A DNA stretch of 64,000 bases from Anaerovorax sp. IOR16 (GTDB taxonomy: Bacteria; Bacillota; Clostridia; Peptostreptococcales; Anaerovoracaceae): assembly GCF_017168145.1 (NCBI RefSeq), contig NZ_JADQTL010000009.1, forward strand, positions 1 through 64,000, written 5' to 3'. Each line of letters starts with the position of its first letter. Within the stretch, counting starts at the first letter, position 1. Made by a program: the position numbers and the translations under genes. Shown here piece after piece: positions 1-8,958 of this stretch. Under the pieces are notes generated by a model. That model was not told the origin of the DNA and did no database searches. It saw only the letters and a list, made by a program, of their open reading frames with translations.

Positions 1-545
1 GCATCCATAAAAAAAACCGCATATACTTCTTCCAAAGGACGTTCCTGCCATTCCTTTACAATCGGTATAATTTTATCAGTAACTCGGCTAATCGTACTGT
101 CAGAAATATCAATGTCATATAACTCACGCATATGGGATTCAATATCATTTGTAGTCATACCTTTTGCATACATGGAAAGTATCCTTTCTTCCATATCTTG
201 CGTAACGGTATTTTGATATTTCTTGATAAGCTGGGGTTCATATTCTCCATTACGGTCACGAGGAATAGCAACATTCATATCTCCATAGTTTGTATGCATG
301 ATTTTAGAAGAATATCCATTCCGACTATTGTCGGTTTCCTTATTCCGATAGTCATATTTTGAGTATCCCAGTTCGTCTTCTAATTCTCCTTCCAGAGAAC
401 CCTCCAGTAATACAGACATCATATCACGCATAACAGAATTGACATCTGTACCATTTTTGATAGGAATATCATTCTCTTTTAAGTATTCCTGCATCATTTT
501 TCTGATTGCTTGTTTTTGGGGTGATTCTTTTCTTCTTTTGGGCAT
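1..545 (-). CDS. IS256-family (mutator-type) transposase, N-terminal part
   Basis: A DDE transposase of the IS256/mutator family that moves the element. About 181 N-terminal residues are present and the frame runs off the left edge. The start ATG at 543-545 follows a good Shine-Dalgarno GGAGGT at about 553-558. Recognisable family segments are ELEDELGYSKYDYRNK, IPRDRNGEYEPQ, ILSMYAKGMTTNDIE and the zone leading to the first catalytic Asp (VYAVFFMDA). No stop or frameshift interrupts the visible part, so this copy could be active, but the catalytic core lies mostly outside the window. Confidence 0.9.
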   Translation of the reverse strand, partial: MPKRRKESPQKQAIRKMMQEYLKENDIPIKNGTDVNSVMRDMMSVLLEGSLEGELEDELGYSKYDYRNKETDNSRNGYSSKIMHTNYGDMNVAIPRDRNGEYEPQLIKKYQNTVTQDMEERILSMYAKGMTTNDIESHMRELYDIDISDSTISRVTDKIIPIVKEWQERPLEEVYAVFFMD

Positions 546-620
546 AAATAAAACCTCCAAACTGATATATTTATCTTACATCAGTTTAGAGGTTTACACA
601 AACTTTAGGATACTCCCTTA
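1..620 (-). mobile_element. IS256-family insertion sequence, partial (one end)
   Basis: The window opens inside an IS256-family element, read leftwards. Its outer end is placed near 618-620, because the stretch from about 590 to 618 on the minus strand carries the GTGTAAAC-type end often seen in this family, just upstream of the transposase. The inverted pair at 554-566 and 579-591 may form a hairpin in the transposase leader. The other end and the target duplication lie outside the window, so the exact boundary is inferred. Confidence 0.75.
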
Positions 621-651
621 AGAGGCAGAATCTGTTCTGCCTCTTCGTTTT
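621..651 (+). terminator. Rho-independent terminator-like hairpin beside the IS256 end
   Basis: A perfect 10-bp stem (AGAGGCAGAA/TTCTGCCTCT, loop TCTG) is followed on the plus strand by CGTTTTT. On the minus strand, which is the direction of the hybrid kinase ending at 680, an A-tract precedes the stem but the expected T-tract is missing and IS sequence begins instead. It was probably a bidirectional terminator that the IS entered at its edge. Confidence 0.6.
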
Positions 652-679
652 TATCTAAGTTTATTAATGAGCTAACTAT

Positions 680-3319
680 TTATTCATCCAAATGTGGGTT
701 TGCTGCAACAACAGCCTCCAATTCACTTTCATATTTTTTTAAAGAAGTTTCTGTTTCTACAGACTGTTCAGAGATGTTTTTGTCTAAAACAGTAGCTGCT
801 TTATGTAGCCCACTCATACCTAAAGTGCCTGCGAGGCCCTTTATAGAATGTGCTAGGCGCTTTGCTTTTTCATAATTTTCATCTGCTAAAAAATCTCGAA
901 TTTCCTTTGCGCTATTTTTATAATTTTTTTGAAATTTATCTACATGTTTATAATAAGCAGTTTCTAATCCACCTAGATTTTTAATTGCTTCTTGTTTTCC
1001 GGCAAATGGATTTTGAAAATCATCATTATTTTCATGTTGTTTTTCTAGTACAACTTCACTGATTTCTTCTGGTTCTTCAGAACAAGGGATGCAGCTAGCT
1101 GTGACTGGTGATATTAATTCTTTGTTCTCATTTGTAAATGATAAATGTTTATAAATCGTATTATAAAAAGTATCAATTTTAAATGGCTTTATAATAAAGT
1201 CGCTGATGATATTACGGTATTGCAGCTTTGTACTCTCATCTAAACAGGTTGCAGTCACTGCTAGAATCGGACATGAAATATGAAGTTTGTTTCTTAATAT
1301 ATTAGACGCTGTATAACCATCCATTCGTGGCATATGTATATCCATAAGAATCATCTTATAGTAATCAATAGGATGTTTTTTACAAATCTCAATTGCTTCT
1401 AACCCATCTTTTGCAGTGTCGCAAGTAAAATTTACTTCCGTTAATAAATTGGTAGCTACTTCTTGATTAATTTCATTATCTTCTACAAGAAGAATTCTAG
1501 CACCGTGCGCATCATATTTTTTAGGGATACAATCCGTTACTTCATCAGCTTGTACTTGTGTAATATTTACTTTTTTAGCGGTAATTGTGAAATGGAATTT
1601 ACTGCCTTCGCCAATTTTGCTTGTTACCCAGATTTCTCCACCCATTTTTTCTACAATGTATTTACATATAGTAAGCCCCAAGCCGGTTCCGGTATGCTTT
1701 TTAGTGAGGTGGTTTTCTAATTGTTCAAATTCTTCGAATAGCTTGTTCATGTCCTCCTCGAGAATACCAATTCCACTATCTTCAACACAAAATTGAAGGG
1801 TAATGATATCGTTTGTTTCCGATTTCACTTCTGCAGATAAAATAATATGACCAGCATCCGTAAACTTATATGCATTTGTGATTAAGTTGACAAAGACTTG
1901 TAGGAGGCGAGTGCGATCTAAATACACACATAGGTTGGGATCAAAGTTGTAATGAGTTTCAAATTTAAGTCCCTTTTGAGTAATGTGAGCGATGCACATA
2001 TCTTCCATGTTTTTTAGGAGATTAATTAACATAAAAGAGGATGGGTAAAAACTTAAATTTTTTGCTTTTATTTTTGAAAGGTCTAATACATCATTTATAA
2101 TACCCAAAAGTAAATTAGAAGAATTTTTTATTTTAGCTACTAAATCCTCTTGTTTTTTACTAAGCTGTGTTTCTTTCAGAAAATAGGTCATACCGATAAT
2201 GGCATTAATTGGAGTCTTTATTTCGTGCGATACATTAGCAAGGAAGGCGTCTTTGGCCCGAGAGTGAAACTCAATTTCTTCCAATTGTTTCTGCAGTTGA
2301 ATTTGCATTTTTTCGGTTTGAGTCGTATCATGAAGCAGATCGATGTATTTCGTTTGTTTGTTTTCATCAAAAATAGTAAAATAATTATAATACATATAAT
2401 AATCTTCATTATCAAGCTTCATTTTTAAATTGCCTTCGGACGGTCTTGTTTCTGATACGTTTAAAAGACTTGCTACATCTTGAGAAAAAAGAGTATTGGG
2501 TGTTTGTCCCATTATGTTTTGGGGCTCTACCTTTAAAAGTTCTCTATATTTTGGATTCATATATTCGTATTTTCCATCTTTATCTTGTATGGAAAGACCT
2601 ACATTGATATTTTCTACAATTGTCTTATATAATTTTCTAAAATATAAGTTTAAGGCATTTTCCTTTACTAATAGGTAAAAGAGAAGAATACCCATAAAAA
2701 ATAACAAAATAGATAAGAAAATTAATGTAGCTTCCAATAAGAATTGATTTTTTATAAGAATATTTTCTTTATCATTGATACGATTCATATAGGAGCTGTA
2801 TATTTTTAGTAAATCTTGATTTTGCTGTTTAAAAAGTTTTTGATATTGTATGGAAGTTAGAATGGACGGATCCTTTTTTATAACAGCGATTTCTAATTGC
2901 TTTAATACTCCATTGAACGATTGGATGAATTCTTGATAGGATTCCGACTCTTTCGAAGTAAAGTCTAAATTGTTTAAATGTGCCTTCATCGTCACGTGAT
3001 CTGAAGAATAGAATGTTTCTGATTCTATGCCAGTAAAAATCTGACTACCAATGGGAATAATATCCAAAACATAATATGTTTGCAGTAAATGATTAAATTC
3101 TGTTTGATAGGTTTCATCATCGGTTGAAAAATAAAGTGTAGCATTGTTAATAAGCGTACTAGATATCGTTTCATACTTTGTTGTAAGCTTTAACATATTG
3201 TCTTTTTGATTTTCTAAAGATAAGAGGCTATCGCGATAAATTAGAATCCCAATTGTATTAAGAATCAATAAAAAAGTTAAAAATAAAACAATAATTACTG
3301 TAGATTTTAATTGTTTCAT
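680..3319 (-). CDS. Hybrid sensor histidine kinase (PAS-HisKA-HATPase-REC-Hpt)
   Basis: A membrane phosphorelay kinase of 879 residues. TM1 is at about 7-28, then comes a roughly 165-residue external sensor region, TM2 at about 196-217, and a PAS domain at about 230-345. The HisKA domain has the phospho-acceptor His365 in SHEIKTP. The ATPase domain shows the N box (NLITNAYKFTD), DSGIGI and GTGLGL. A receiver domain follows (EDN, phospho-Asp660 in LMDIHMP, Lys711), and a C-terminal Hpt domain carries HSIKGLAG (His824). All phosphorelay residues are present. The start is set at the ATG at 3317-3319, behind AGGGGAGGGGG, rather than 33 nt upstream. No separate response regulator is adjacent, so the output partner is unknown. 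The external domain has no family I recognise. Confidence 0.9.
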   Translation of the reverse strand: MKQLKSTVIIVLFLTFLLILNTIGILIYRDSLLSLENQKDNMLKLTTKYETISSTLINNATLYFSTDDETYQTEFNHLLQTYYVLDIIPIGSQIFTGIESETFYSSDHVTMKAHLNNLDFTSKESESYQEFIQSFNGVLKQLEIAVIKKDPSILTSIQYQKLFKQQNQDLLKIYSSYMNRINDKENILIKNQFLLEATLIFLSILLFFMGILLFYLLVKENALNLYFRKLYKTIVENINVGLSIQDKDGKYEYMNPKYRELLKVEPQNIMGQTPNTLFSQDVASLLNVSETRPSEGNLKMKLDNEDYYMYYNYFTIFDENKQTKYIDLLHDTTQTEKMQIQLQKQLEEIEFHSRAKDAFLANVSHEIKTPINAIIGMTYFLKETQLSKKQEDLVAKIKNSSNLLLGIINDVLDLSKIKAKNLSFYPSSFMLINLLKNMEDMCIAHITQKGLKFETHYNFDPNLCVYLDRTRLLQVFVNLITNAYKFTDAGHIILSAEVKSETNDIITLQFCVEDSGIGILEEDMNKLFEEFEQLENHLTKKHTGTGLGLTICKYIVEKMGGEIWVTSKIGEGSKFHFTITAKKVNITQVQADEVTDCIPKKYDAHGARILLVEDNEINQEVATNLLTEVNFTCDTAKDGLEAIEICKKHPIDYYKMILMDIHMPRMDGYTASNILRNKLHISCPILAVTATCLDESTKLQYRNIISDFIIKPFKIDTFYNTIYKHLSFTNENKELISPVTASCIPCSEEPEEISEVVLEKQHENNDDFQNPFAGKQEAIKNLGGLETAYYKHVDKFQKNYKNSAKEIRDFLADENYEKAKRLAHSIKGLAGTLGMSGLHKAATVLDKNISEQSVETETSLKKYESELEAVVAANPHLDE

Positions 3320-3427
3320 GTAAAAATCCCCCTCCCCTTTTTTATCGAACATACATATTCTAGTCGTTTTGAATGGAAAAGTAAATCAAAAATAGGCAAA
3401 ATATGGCATGATTTGAAGAAGAAAATT

Positions 3428-3469
3428 TCCCTAAGATTCGACGTTTTATAAGAAAAATGTCGAAAGGGA
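3428..3469. promoter_or_regulatory. Interrupted palindrome with Spo0A-box-like TGTCGAA
   Basis: Between the divergent kinase and truA, arms TCCCT...TTCGAC (3428-3442) face GTCGAA-AGGGA (3459-3469). Position 3458-3464 reads TGTCGAA, identical to the core of the Bacillus/Clostridium Spo0A box, and the opposite arm gives a second, weaker half. It lies upstream of both genes and could regulate either one. Whether the organism has Spo0A cannot be seen here. Confidence 0.35.
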
Positions 3470-3476
3470 TATAAAA

Positions 3477-3505
3477 TTGTAGGGAAAGTTACTTTATGAT
3501 ATAAT
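3477..3505 (+). promoter_or_regulatory. Sigma-A type promoter of the truA-metF-metH run
   Basis: TTGTAG at 3477-3482, a 17-nt spacer and a perfect TATAAT at 3500-3505. It lies about 50 nt before the truA start and no other good promoter is evident in the gap. Confidence 0.65.
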
Positions 3506-3556
3506 ATGCATTAAAATATTTTTAAGTAGAAGAAAAAAAGAAGTTGAGGAAACAAA

Positions 3557-4360
3557 ATGAAAAATGTTTTGTTAACAATCTCCTATGATGGTACAAATTT
3601 TTCGGGATGGCAAAGACAACCACATAAGAGAACCGTACAGGGAGAGGTTGAACGAGTGTTATCAACCCTTTGCAAACAAAGTATACAAATATCAGGGACA
3701 AGCAGAACGGATGCTGGGGTTCATGCACTTGGACAAAGAGCTTCCTTTAAAGGAGATTTTGGCATACCGATTGACCGTATTCCGATCGCGTCCAATCATT
3801 TACTTGCTGGTGAAGGGGGACTTTTAAAAAGTACCGGAGATATTCGGATTTTAGAAGCCAAACAAATGCCTGATGACTTTCATGCTCGCTTTGATTCTTT
3901 AGGAAAAAAATACATTTATCGCATTCGAAATGCGGAGAAACCAGATTTATTTCAAAGAAATTATACTTATCAAATCGAGAAAGCTTTAGATATAGGTGCA
4001 ATGCAAGAAGCTGCAAAAGCATTTGTTGGTACCCATGATTTTCGGTGTTTTATGGCATCAGCGGGACAGGAAATGGAGTCAACCGTAAGAACCATTTATC
4101 AATTAAACGTAAAGAAACAGGTATCTTCGCAAAGCAGCCAAGAAGAACAAATTGAAATAGAAATCATGGGAAATGGTTTCCTTTACAATATGGTTCGTAT
4201 TATTACCGGCACTTTAGTTGAGGTAGGGCTTGGAAAGAAGAGAACGAAAGAAGCAAAGCATATTTTAGAAAGCAAAAATCGTTGTTTAGCTGGACATACC
4301 GCACCGCCGCAAGGATTATATTTAGTAGAGGTATATTATGAGAAGCAGCCTTGGATGTAA
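3557..4360 (+). CDS. truA: tRNA pseudouridine synthase A
   Basis: Converts uridines 38-40 in the anticodon arm of many tRNAs to pseudouridine. The protein is 267 residues, slightly above the usual length of about 245-260. The catalytic Asp52 sits in GTSRTDAGVHALGQ, the family signature, and further family blocks are GKKYIYRIRN, TYQIEKALD, HDFRCFMASAG and MGNGFLYNMVRIITGTL. The start follows GAGGAAACAAA. It is the first gene of a long co-directional run and is followed after 21 nt by metF. Linkage of truA with metF/metH looks like operon packing rather than shared function. Confidence 0.96.
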   Translation: MKNVLLTISYDGTNFSGWQRQPHKRTVQGEVERVLSTLCKQSIQISGTSRTDAGVHALGQRASFKGDFGIPIDRIPIASNHLLAGEGGLLKSTGDIRILEAKQMPDDFHARFDSLGKKYIYRIRNAEKPDLFQRNYTYQIEKALDIGAMQEAAKAFVGTHDFRCFMASAGQEMESTVRTIYQLNVKKQVSSQSSQEEQIEIEIMGNGFLYNMVRIITGTLVEVGLGKKRTKEAKHILESKNRCLAGHTAPPQGLYLVEVYYEKQPWM

Positions 4361-4381
4361 AAAGTGAGAAGGAGTGAAACA

Positions 4382-5263
4382 ATGAAGATAAAAGAACTAT
4401 ACAATGAAAAAAAGACAGTCATTTCTTTGGAAATTTTTCCGCCCAAGTTAGAAATGCCTGTAGAAACAGTCTACAAAACATTGGATGAATTGCAAGGATT
4501 AAAACCGGACTTTATTAGTGTAACATATGGTGCAGGTGGAAAGGCAAAGGATCGCACTGTAGAAATTGCATCAAAGATAAAAAATGATTACAGGATTGAA
4601 AGTCTTGCACATCTAACTTGTATTTCTTCCACCAAAGAACAAATTAAATCAATATTTACAGAGATGAAAAAAAATAATATTGAAAATATTTTAGCATTAA
4701 GGGGAGATGTTCCTGAGCAGGAAGATGCTCGTTCGAATATTTCAGAGGAACATCATTATGCAAAGGACTTAATTACAGAGATACGAAATGAAGGTGGCTT
4801 TTCAATCGGTGCAGCTTGTTATCCGGAAGGACATATAGAATGTGAAAACCGCATTAAAGATATTAAGCATTTAAGAGAGAAAGTAGATCGTGGTGCTGAG
4901 TTTTTAATCAGTCAGCTTTTCTTTGATAACGAGCGGTTTTTTCGATTTATGGAAGAATTGGATCTCGCAGGCATTGATGTACCGGTTTCTGCAGGAATTA
5001 TGCCTGTAATGAACAAGAATCAAATCCTTCGAATGACCAAACTTTCTGGTTGCTATTTGCCACCGAAGTTTCGACGTATTGTAGATCGTTATGAAAACAA
5101 TCCGGAGTCTCTTCGAGAGGCAGGAGAAGCTTATGCCATTGAGCAAATTATAGATTTGATGACTTGGGGTGTCAGAGGGATTCATTTATATACGATGAAC
5201 AAACCGGATACCGCTCGACGAATCCTTACAAACATTGAAAACATCCGACGTTTGCAAGCATAG
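4382..5263 (+). CDS. metF: Methylenetetrahydrofolate reductase
   Basis: Reduces 5,10-methylene-THF to 5-methyl-THF, the methyl donor used by MetH encoded downstream. The 293 residues match the single-domain bacterial MetF TIM barrel. Recognisable blocks are SLEIFPPK near the N-terminus, DFISVTYGAGG, HLTCIS, NILALRGDVP, FSIGAACYPEGH, KVDRGAEFLISQLFFDNERF and VPVSAGIMPVMN. The start is set at the ATG at 4382 because GAAGGAG precedes it at good spacing; the in-frame upstream codon at 4364 has no such site. Whether it uses NAD(P)H or, as in some Clostridia, couples to other electron carriers cannot be told from the sequence. Confidence 0.95.
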   Translation: MKIKELYNEKKTVISLEIFPPKLEMPVETVYKTLDELQGLKPDFISVTYGAGGKAKDRTVEIASKIKNDYRIESLAHLTCISSTKEQIKSIFTEMKKNNIENILALRGDVPEQEDARSNISEEHHYAKDLITEIRNEGGFSIGAACYPEGHIECENRIKDIKHLREKVDRGAEFLISQLFFDNERFFRFMEELDLAGIDVPVSAGIMPVMNKNQILRMTKLSGCYLPPKFRRIVDRYENNPESLREAGEAYAIEQIIDLMTWGVRGIHLYTMNKPDTARRILTNIENIRRLQA

Positions 5264-5368
5264 GTTCTATGGGTATTTCTTGCAAGGCGAATATGCATAT
5301 GATAAAATAAAAGTTAAGATTTTTAGTAGAAATCATAAACGATAATAAAGGAAGAAAGAGTAGGCAGC

Positions 5369-6457
5369 ATGTTTAAATTACCGAGATACAGAGAACCGAA
5401 TTTTAAAGAGACATTTTTTGTGCAGGCACCTAATGTAAAAACTGCAAAGGTGGAGCAAGAAGGAGTCGCACCGGATGATTATCATTCGACTTCCATGTAT
5501 CCCGAATACTTTAAAATAGATGGTAAGTGGAAACTGATTGAGAATACACGTATGGACTGTGTTCCGGTTATTGAATCAGATGGAAGATTGGAAGCAAAGG
5601 AATTCCGTAGGTTAACCATTGGAGATACTGTGATTTTAGGAAGAACAGAGGACGGAAGCGAAGGTATTTACTTACATACCGATGGATTTGCAATGGAGGA
5701 AGCAAAGGGCGATGCGTTTGCATTTCGCAGCGGGCGTTCCAGAGAAACTTCTTTTGCGAATGATTATCTTCGTTTGGCACAGCTTTTAAATCATGATCGT
5801 GATAATGGGCACATTGTTTGGGTGCTAGGACCGGCGGCGGTTTTTGATGAAGGTTCAAGACAGGCTATGGAATATATGATAGATAACGGGTACTGTCATG
5901 CTGTTTTTGGAGGAAATGCCGTTGCGACACATGACATAGAAGGTGCATTATTTCACACAGCCTTAGGACAAGATTTAACCACTACTATGAATCGACCAAA
6001 TGGGCATTATCACCATTTGGATGCGATAAATTTGATTCGTCGTCTAGGGTCGGTGGAAAAGGCAGTGGAGGAAGGTTATATTGACAATGGTTTGGTTTAT
6101 AGTTGTGTAAAAAACAATGTACCACTGGTTTTAGCTGGATCAATTCGTGATGATGGACCTTTGCCGCAGGTGGAATGCAGTACTGCAATCGTTCAGGATG
6201 AGATGCGCCAGCATACAAATAAAGCGACTACTATAGTTTGCCTTGCAACGCAATTGCATACCATTGCAACCGGAAATCTTACTCCGTCTTATGTAATTCG
6301 TGGAGAAGAAGTTCGTCCGGTATTTATTTATGCAGTGGATGTTTCAGAATTTGTTCTAAATAAAATTCGTGATCGAGGAACGTTAGAAGTTACCACCATT
6401 GTAGCAAACATTCAAGATTTTCTCTTTAAATTAAAGAGCTTGCTGGAAAGAGGCTAA
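5369..6457 (+). CDS. TIGR00300 / LOR-SDH-domain family protein inside the met operon
   Basis: A 362-residue protein of the TIGR00300 family (LOR/SDH bifunctional enzyme conserved region). The C-terminal two thirds carries the family blocks GHIVWVLGPAAV, YCHAVFGGNAVATHDIEGAL, LVYSCVKNNVPLVLAGSIRD and LATQLHTIATGNLTPSYV, which form an NAD-binding-like fold. Relatives include the archaeal-type ornithine cyclodeaminase and the C-terminal part of cyanobacterial arginine-dihydrolase fusions. That gives a plausible NAD-dependent amino-acid reaction, but the substrate here is not proven. It ends 1 nt before metH and starts 105 nt after metF, so it is translated with the one-carbon genes. A role in methionine or folate metabolism, or in ornithine/proline fermentation, is inference. 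The start follows a weak GGAAGAAAGAG. Confidence 0.75.
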   Translation: MFKLPRYREPNFKETFFVQAPNVKTAKVEQEGVAPDDYHSTSMYPEYFKIDGKWKLIENTRMDCVPVIESDGRLEAKEFRRLTIGDTVILGRTEDGSEGIYLHTDGFAMEEAKGDAFAFRSGRSRETSFANDYLRLAQLLNHDRDNGHIVWVLGPAAVFDEGSRQAMEYMIDNGYCHAVFGGNAVATHDIEGALFHTALGQDLTTTMNRPNGHYHHLDAINLIRRLGSVEKAVEEGYIDNGLVYSCVKNNVPLVLAGSIRDDGPLPQVECSTAIVQDEMRQHTNKATTIVCLATQLHTIATGNLTPSYVIRGEEVRPVFIYAVDVSEFVLNKIRDRGTLEVTTIVANIQDFLFKLKSLLERG

Positions 6458-6458
6458 T

Positions 6459-8906
6459 ATGGATATACGTGAACAAATGAATCAAAAAGTACTACTGTTT
6501 GATGGAGCAACAGGTACAATCATTCAGAAAACAGGAATTCAAATCGGTAAAGTGCCGGAATTGTTAAATTTCACACATGGAGACAAGATAGAAGCGATTC
6601 ATGAAGCTTATTTTTTAGCAGGAAGTGATATTGTTTCAAGCAATACTTTTGGTGCAAATGCTTATAAAACTGCAGGTTGCGGTTATACCGTAGAGCAAAT
6701 CGTAGCACAGGGAGTAAAATTAGCTAAAAATGCAGCAAAACGTGCAATGGAGCGTTCCTTTAAAGAAGGGAAGAATGAGCCCAAATATGTTGCATTAGAC
6801 GTAGCGCCAATTGGAAAACTTATGGAGCCCTATGGACCATTAACCTTTGAGGAAGCTTATGCAATGTTTCGTGAGCAAATTGAAGCAGGAGTCAAGGCCG
6901 GAGTGGATTTGATTCTTCTGGAAACTTTTACAGATATCTATGAATTAAAAATTGCGGTATTAGCCGCAAAGGAATGCTGTGATCTGCCTGTTTTCTGCTC
7001 GCTGACCTTTCAGGAAGATGGAAGGATGCTTATGGGGACAGATCCATTGACTGCAATAACCATATTGCAGGATATGGGTATTGATACCTTAGGGATGAAT
7101 TGTTCACTTGGACCGAAGCAAATGATACCTTTGGTTCAAGAGTTTTTGCATCATTCAAAGGTACCTGTTTTGGTACAGCCAAATGCAGGGTTGCCAACTA
7201 TAATAAACGGAGAAACGATATACGACGTAAGTATTAAAGAATATACAGAGATTATGGTTTCCTTTGTAGATGAGGGGCTTGCTATTGCAGGTGGATGCTG
7301 TGGAACAACACCGGATTATATTCTTAGCTTAGCAGAAGCATTAAAAGATAAAAAGCTACAGCCACGCAGCATGAAGGAACCGATTATGGCGGTAAGCTCT
7401 GCAACAAAGACCGTTTTTTTAGATGACCGCATCCGTATCATTGGCGAGAGAATTAATCCCACGGGAAAAAAGCGTTTAAAGGAAGCCTTGAAATTAGGGG
7501 ATTATTCTTATATAGAAAATGAAGCCATTCAACAAGTAGAAGCCGGAGCAGAGATTTTGGATATCAATGTAGGGCTACCGGAAATGGATGAGCTTTCTAC
7601 CATGCTTTCGGTTGTAAAAAAAGTTTCTGCAGTTGTAGATGTACCGTTACAAATTGATAGCGCAGACAGCAGGGTACTTGAAGCAGCCGTTCGTACTTAT
7701 AATGGAAAGCCAATCATTAATTCCGTAAATGGAAAAGAAGAAGTAATGGATGCTGTTTTTCCGATTGTAAAAAAATACGGGGCTTGTGTAATTGCCTTAA
7801 CCTTGGATGAAAAGGGTTTACCTAAAAATGCAGAGGAGCGAGTTGAAATAGCAGACCGTATTATAAAGCGAGCGGCAGAGTATGGAATTGGACCGGATCG
7901 AATTCTTGTTGATTGTTTGACTTTGACGGTTTCCGCTCAGCAGAATGCAGGAAGAGATACATTAGAAGCCATTCGAAGGGTCAAACAAAAATATGGTGTA
8001 AAAACAACATTAGGGGCAAGTAATGTTTCTTTTGGCTTGCCGGAACGCATCCTGTTAAACCGTACATTTTTAGCTATGGCTTTAGAAGCAGGATTGGATG
8101 CACCGATAACTGACCCTCTTGTACCAGATTATGTAAATACCATCAGTGCGTTTGAAGCGTTAAGCGGAAAGGACATTGAGTCAAAGAATTATATCGACTA
8201 TTATGGGACAAACAGCAATGGATTGACGACGAAACAAAATCGTGAAGTGCTGACCCGGAATACTTCAAAAAAATCATCCTTAGAGGCATTTACGTTAGAA
8301 GAGATTATTTTAAACGGGTACGAGGATCGTGCGGCACAAATTACGGAAGAGCTTTTAAAGACAGAAAAACCATTAGAAATAGTTGAAAAACGTATCATAC
8401 CTTCTTTAGAACAGGTTGGAAAGGAATATGAAACCGGAGAAAAATTTTTACCACAGCTTATGAAAGCAGCCGATACGGTAACTCGTTCGTTTCATGTATT
8501 GAAAGAGGCGATGAAGCTTTCCGGTGAAAGTATTAATTACGGAAGAATTATTTTAGCTACTGTAGAAGGGGACGTACATGATATTGGTAAGAACATTGTA
8601 AAGGTTATTTTAGAAAACTATGGATATGAGGTACTCGATTTAGGTAAGGATGTACCGGTTGAAAAGGTAGTGGAGGTTGCTCGAAATGAGAACATTCAGT
8701 TGGTTGGTTTGAGTGCGCTTATGACGACTACGGTTGTTAGTATGGAAAAGACAATTAAAAAATTGGAGGAAGCAGGCTTAAGCTGTAAGACAGCTGTTGG
8801 CGGAGCTGTATTAACAAAGGATTATGCAGAAGAAATAGGTGCTGATTATTATTGTAAAGATGCAATGGACACTGTAAAAGCAGCAAATGAAATTTTTAAA
8901 AATTAA
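6459..8906 (+). CDS. metH: Cobalamin-dependent methionine synthase lacking the activation domain
   Basis: Transfers methyl groups from 5-methyl-THF via cobalamin to homocysteine. Domains in order over 815 residues: homocysteine methyltransferase barrel (about 1-290) with zinc-ligand cysteines near 214 (MNCS) and about 278-279 (GGCCGT); pterin-binding barrel (about 315-570, GERINPTGKK and DINVGLPEMD); cobalamin cap (about 605-690); cobalamin domain with GDVHDIGKNIV, giving the lower-ligand His near 707. The protein stops after the cobalamin domain, so the AdoMet-binding reactivation domain of the E. coli enzyme (about 1200 residues) is absent. Short MetH forms are common in Clostridia and probably depend on a separate reactivator. 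It directly follows the TIGR00300 gene. Confidence 0.95.
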   Translation: MDIREQMNQKVLLFDGATGTIIQKTGIQIGKVPELLNFTHGDKIEAIHEAYFLAGSDIVSSNTFGANAYKTAGCGYTVEQIVAQGVKLAKNAAKRAMERSFKEGKNEPKYVALDVAPIGKLMEPYGPLTFEEAYAMFREQIEAGVKAGVDLILLETFTDIYELKIAVLAAKECCDLPVFCSLTFQEDGRMLMGTDPLTAITILQDMGIDTLGMNCSLGPKQMIPLVQEFLHHSKVPVLVQPNAGLPTIINGETIYDVSIKEYTEIMVSFVDEGLAIAGGCCGTTPDYILSLAEALKDKKLQPRSMKEPIMAVSSATKTVFLDDRIRIIGERINPTGKKRLKEALKLGDYSYIENEAIQQVEAGAEILDINVGLPEMDELSTMLSVVKKVSAVVDVPLQIDSADSRVLEAAVRTYNGKPIINSVNGKEEVMDAVFPIVKKYGACVIALTLDEKGLPKNAEERVEIADRIIKRAAEYGIGPDRILVDCLTLTVSAQQNAGRDTLEAIRRVKQKYGVKTTLGASNVSFGLPERILLNRTFLAMALEAGLDAPITDPLVPDYVNTISAFEALSGKDIESKNYIDYYGTNSNGLTTKQNREVLTRNTSKKSSLEAFTLEEIILNGYEDRAAQITEELLKTEKPLEIVEKRIIPSLEQVGKEYETGEKFLPQLMKAADTVTRSFHVLKEAMKLSGESINYGRIILATVEGDVHDIGKNIVKVILENYGYEVLDLGKDVPVEKVVEVARNENIQLVGLSALMTTTVVSMEKTIKKLEEAGLSCKTAVGGAVLTKDYAEEIGADYYCKDAMDTVKAANEIFKN

Positions 8907-8958
8907 AGGGTATTGCTGATCGTTAAATGCGAAAGAGGAACGCAGGAAGGATTCACGT

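Noticed and set aside
3320-3556. SAM riboswitch or T-box upstream of the truA-metF-metH run
   Set aside because: The gap is short and the promoter lies only about 50 nt before truA, leaving no room for a riboswitch; no T-box sequence is visible.
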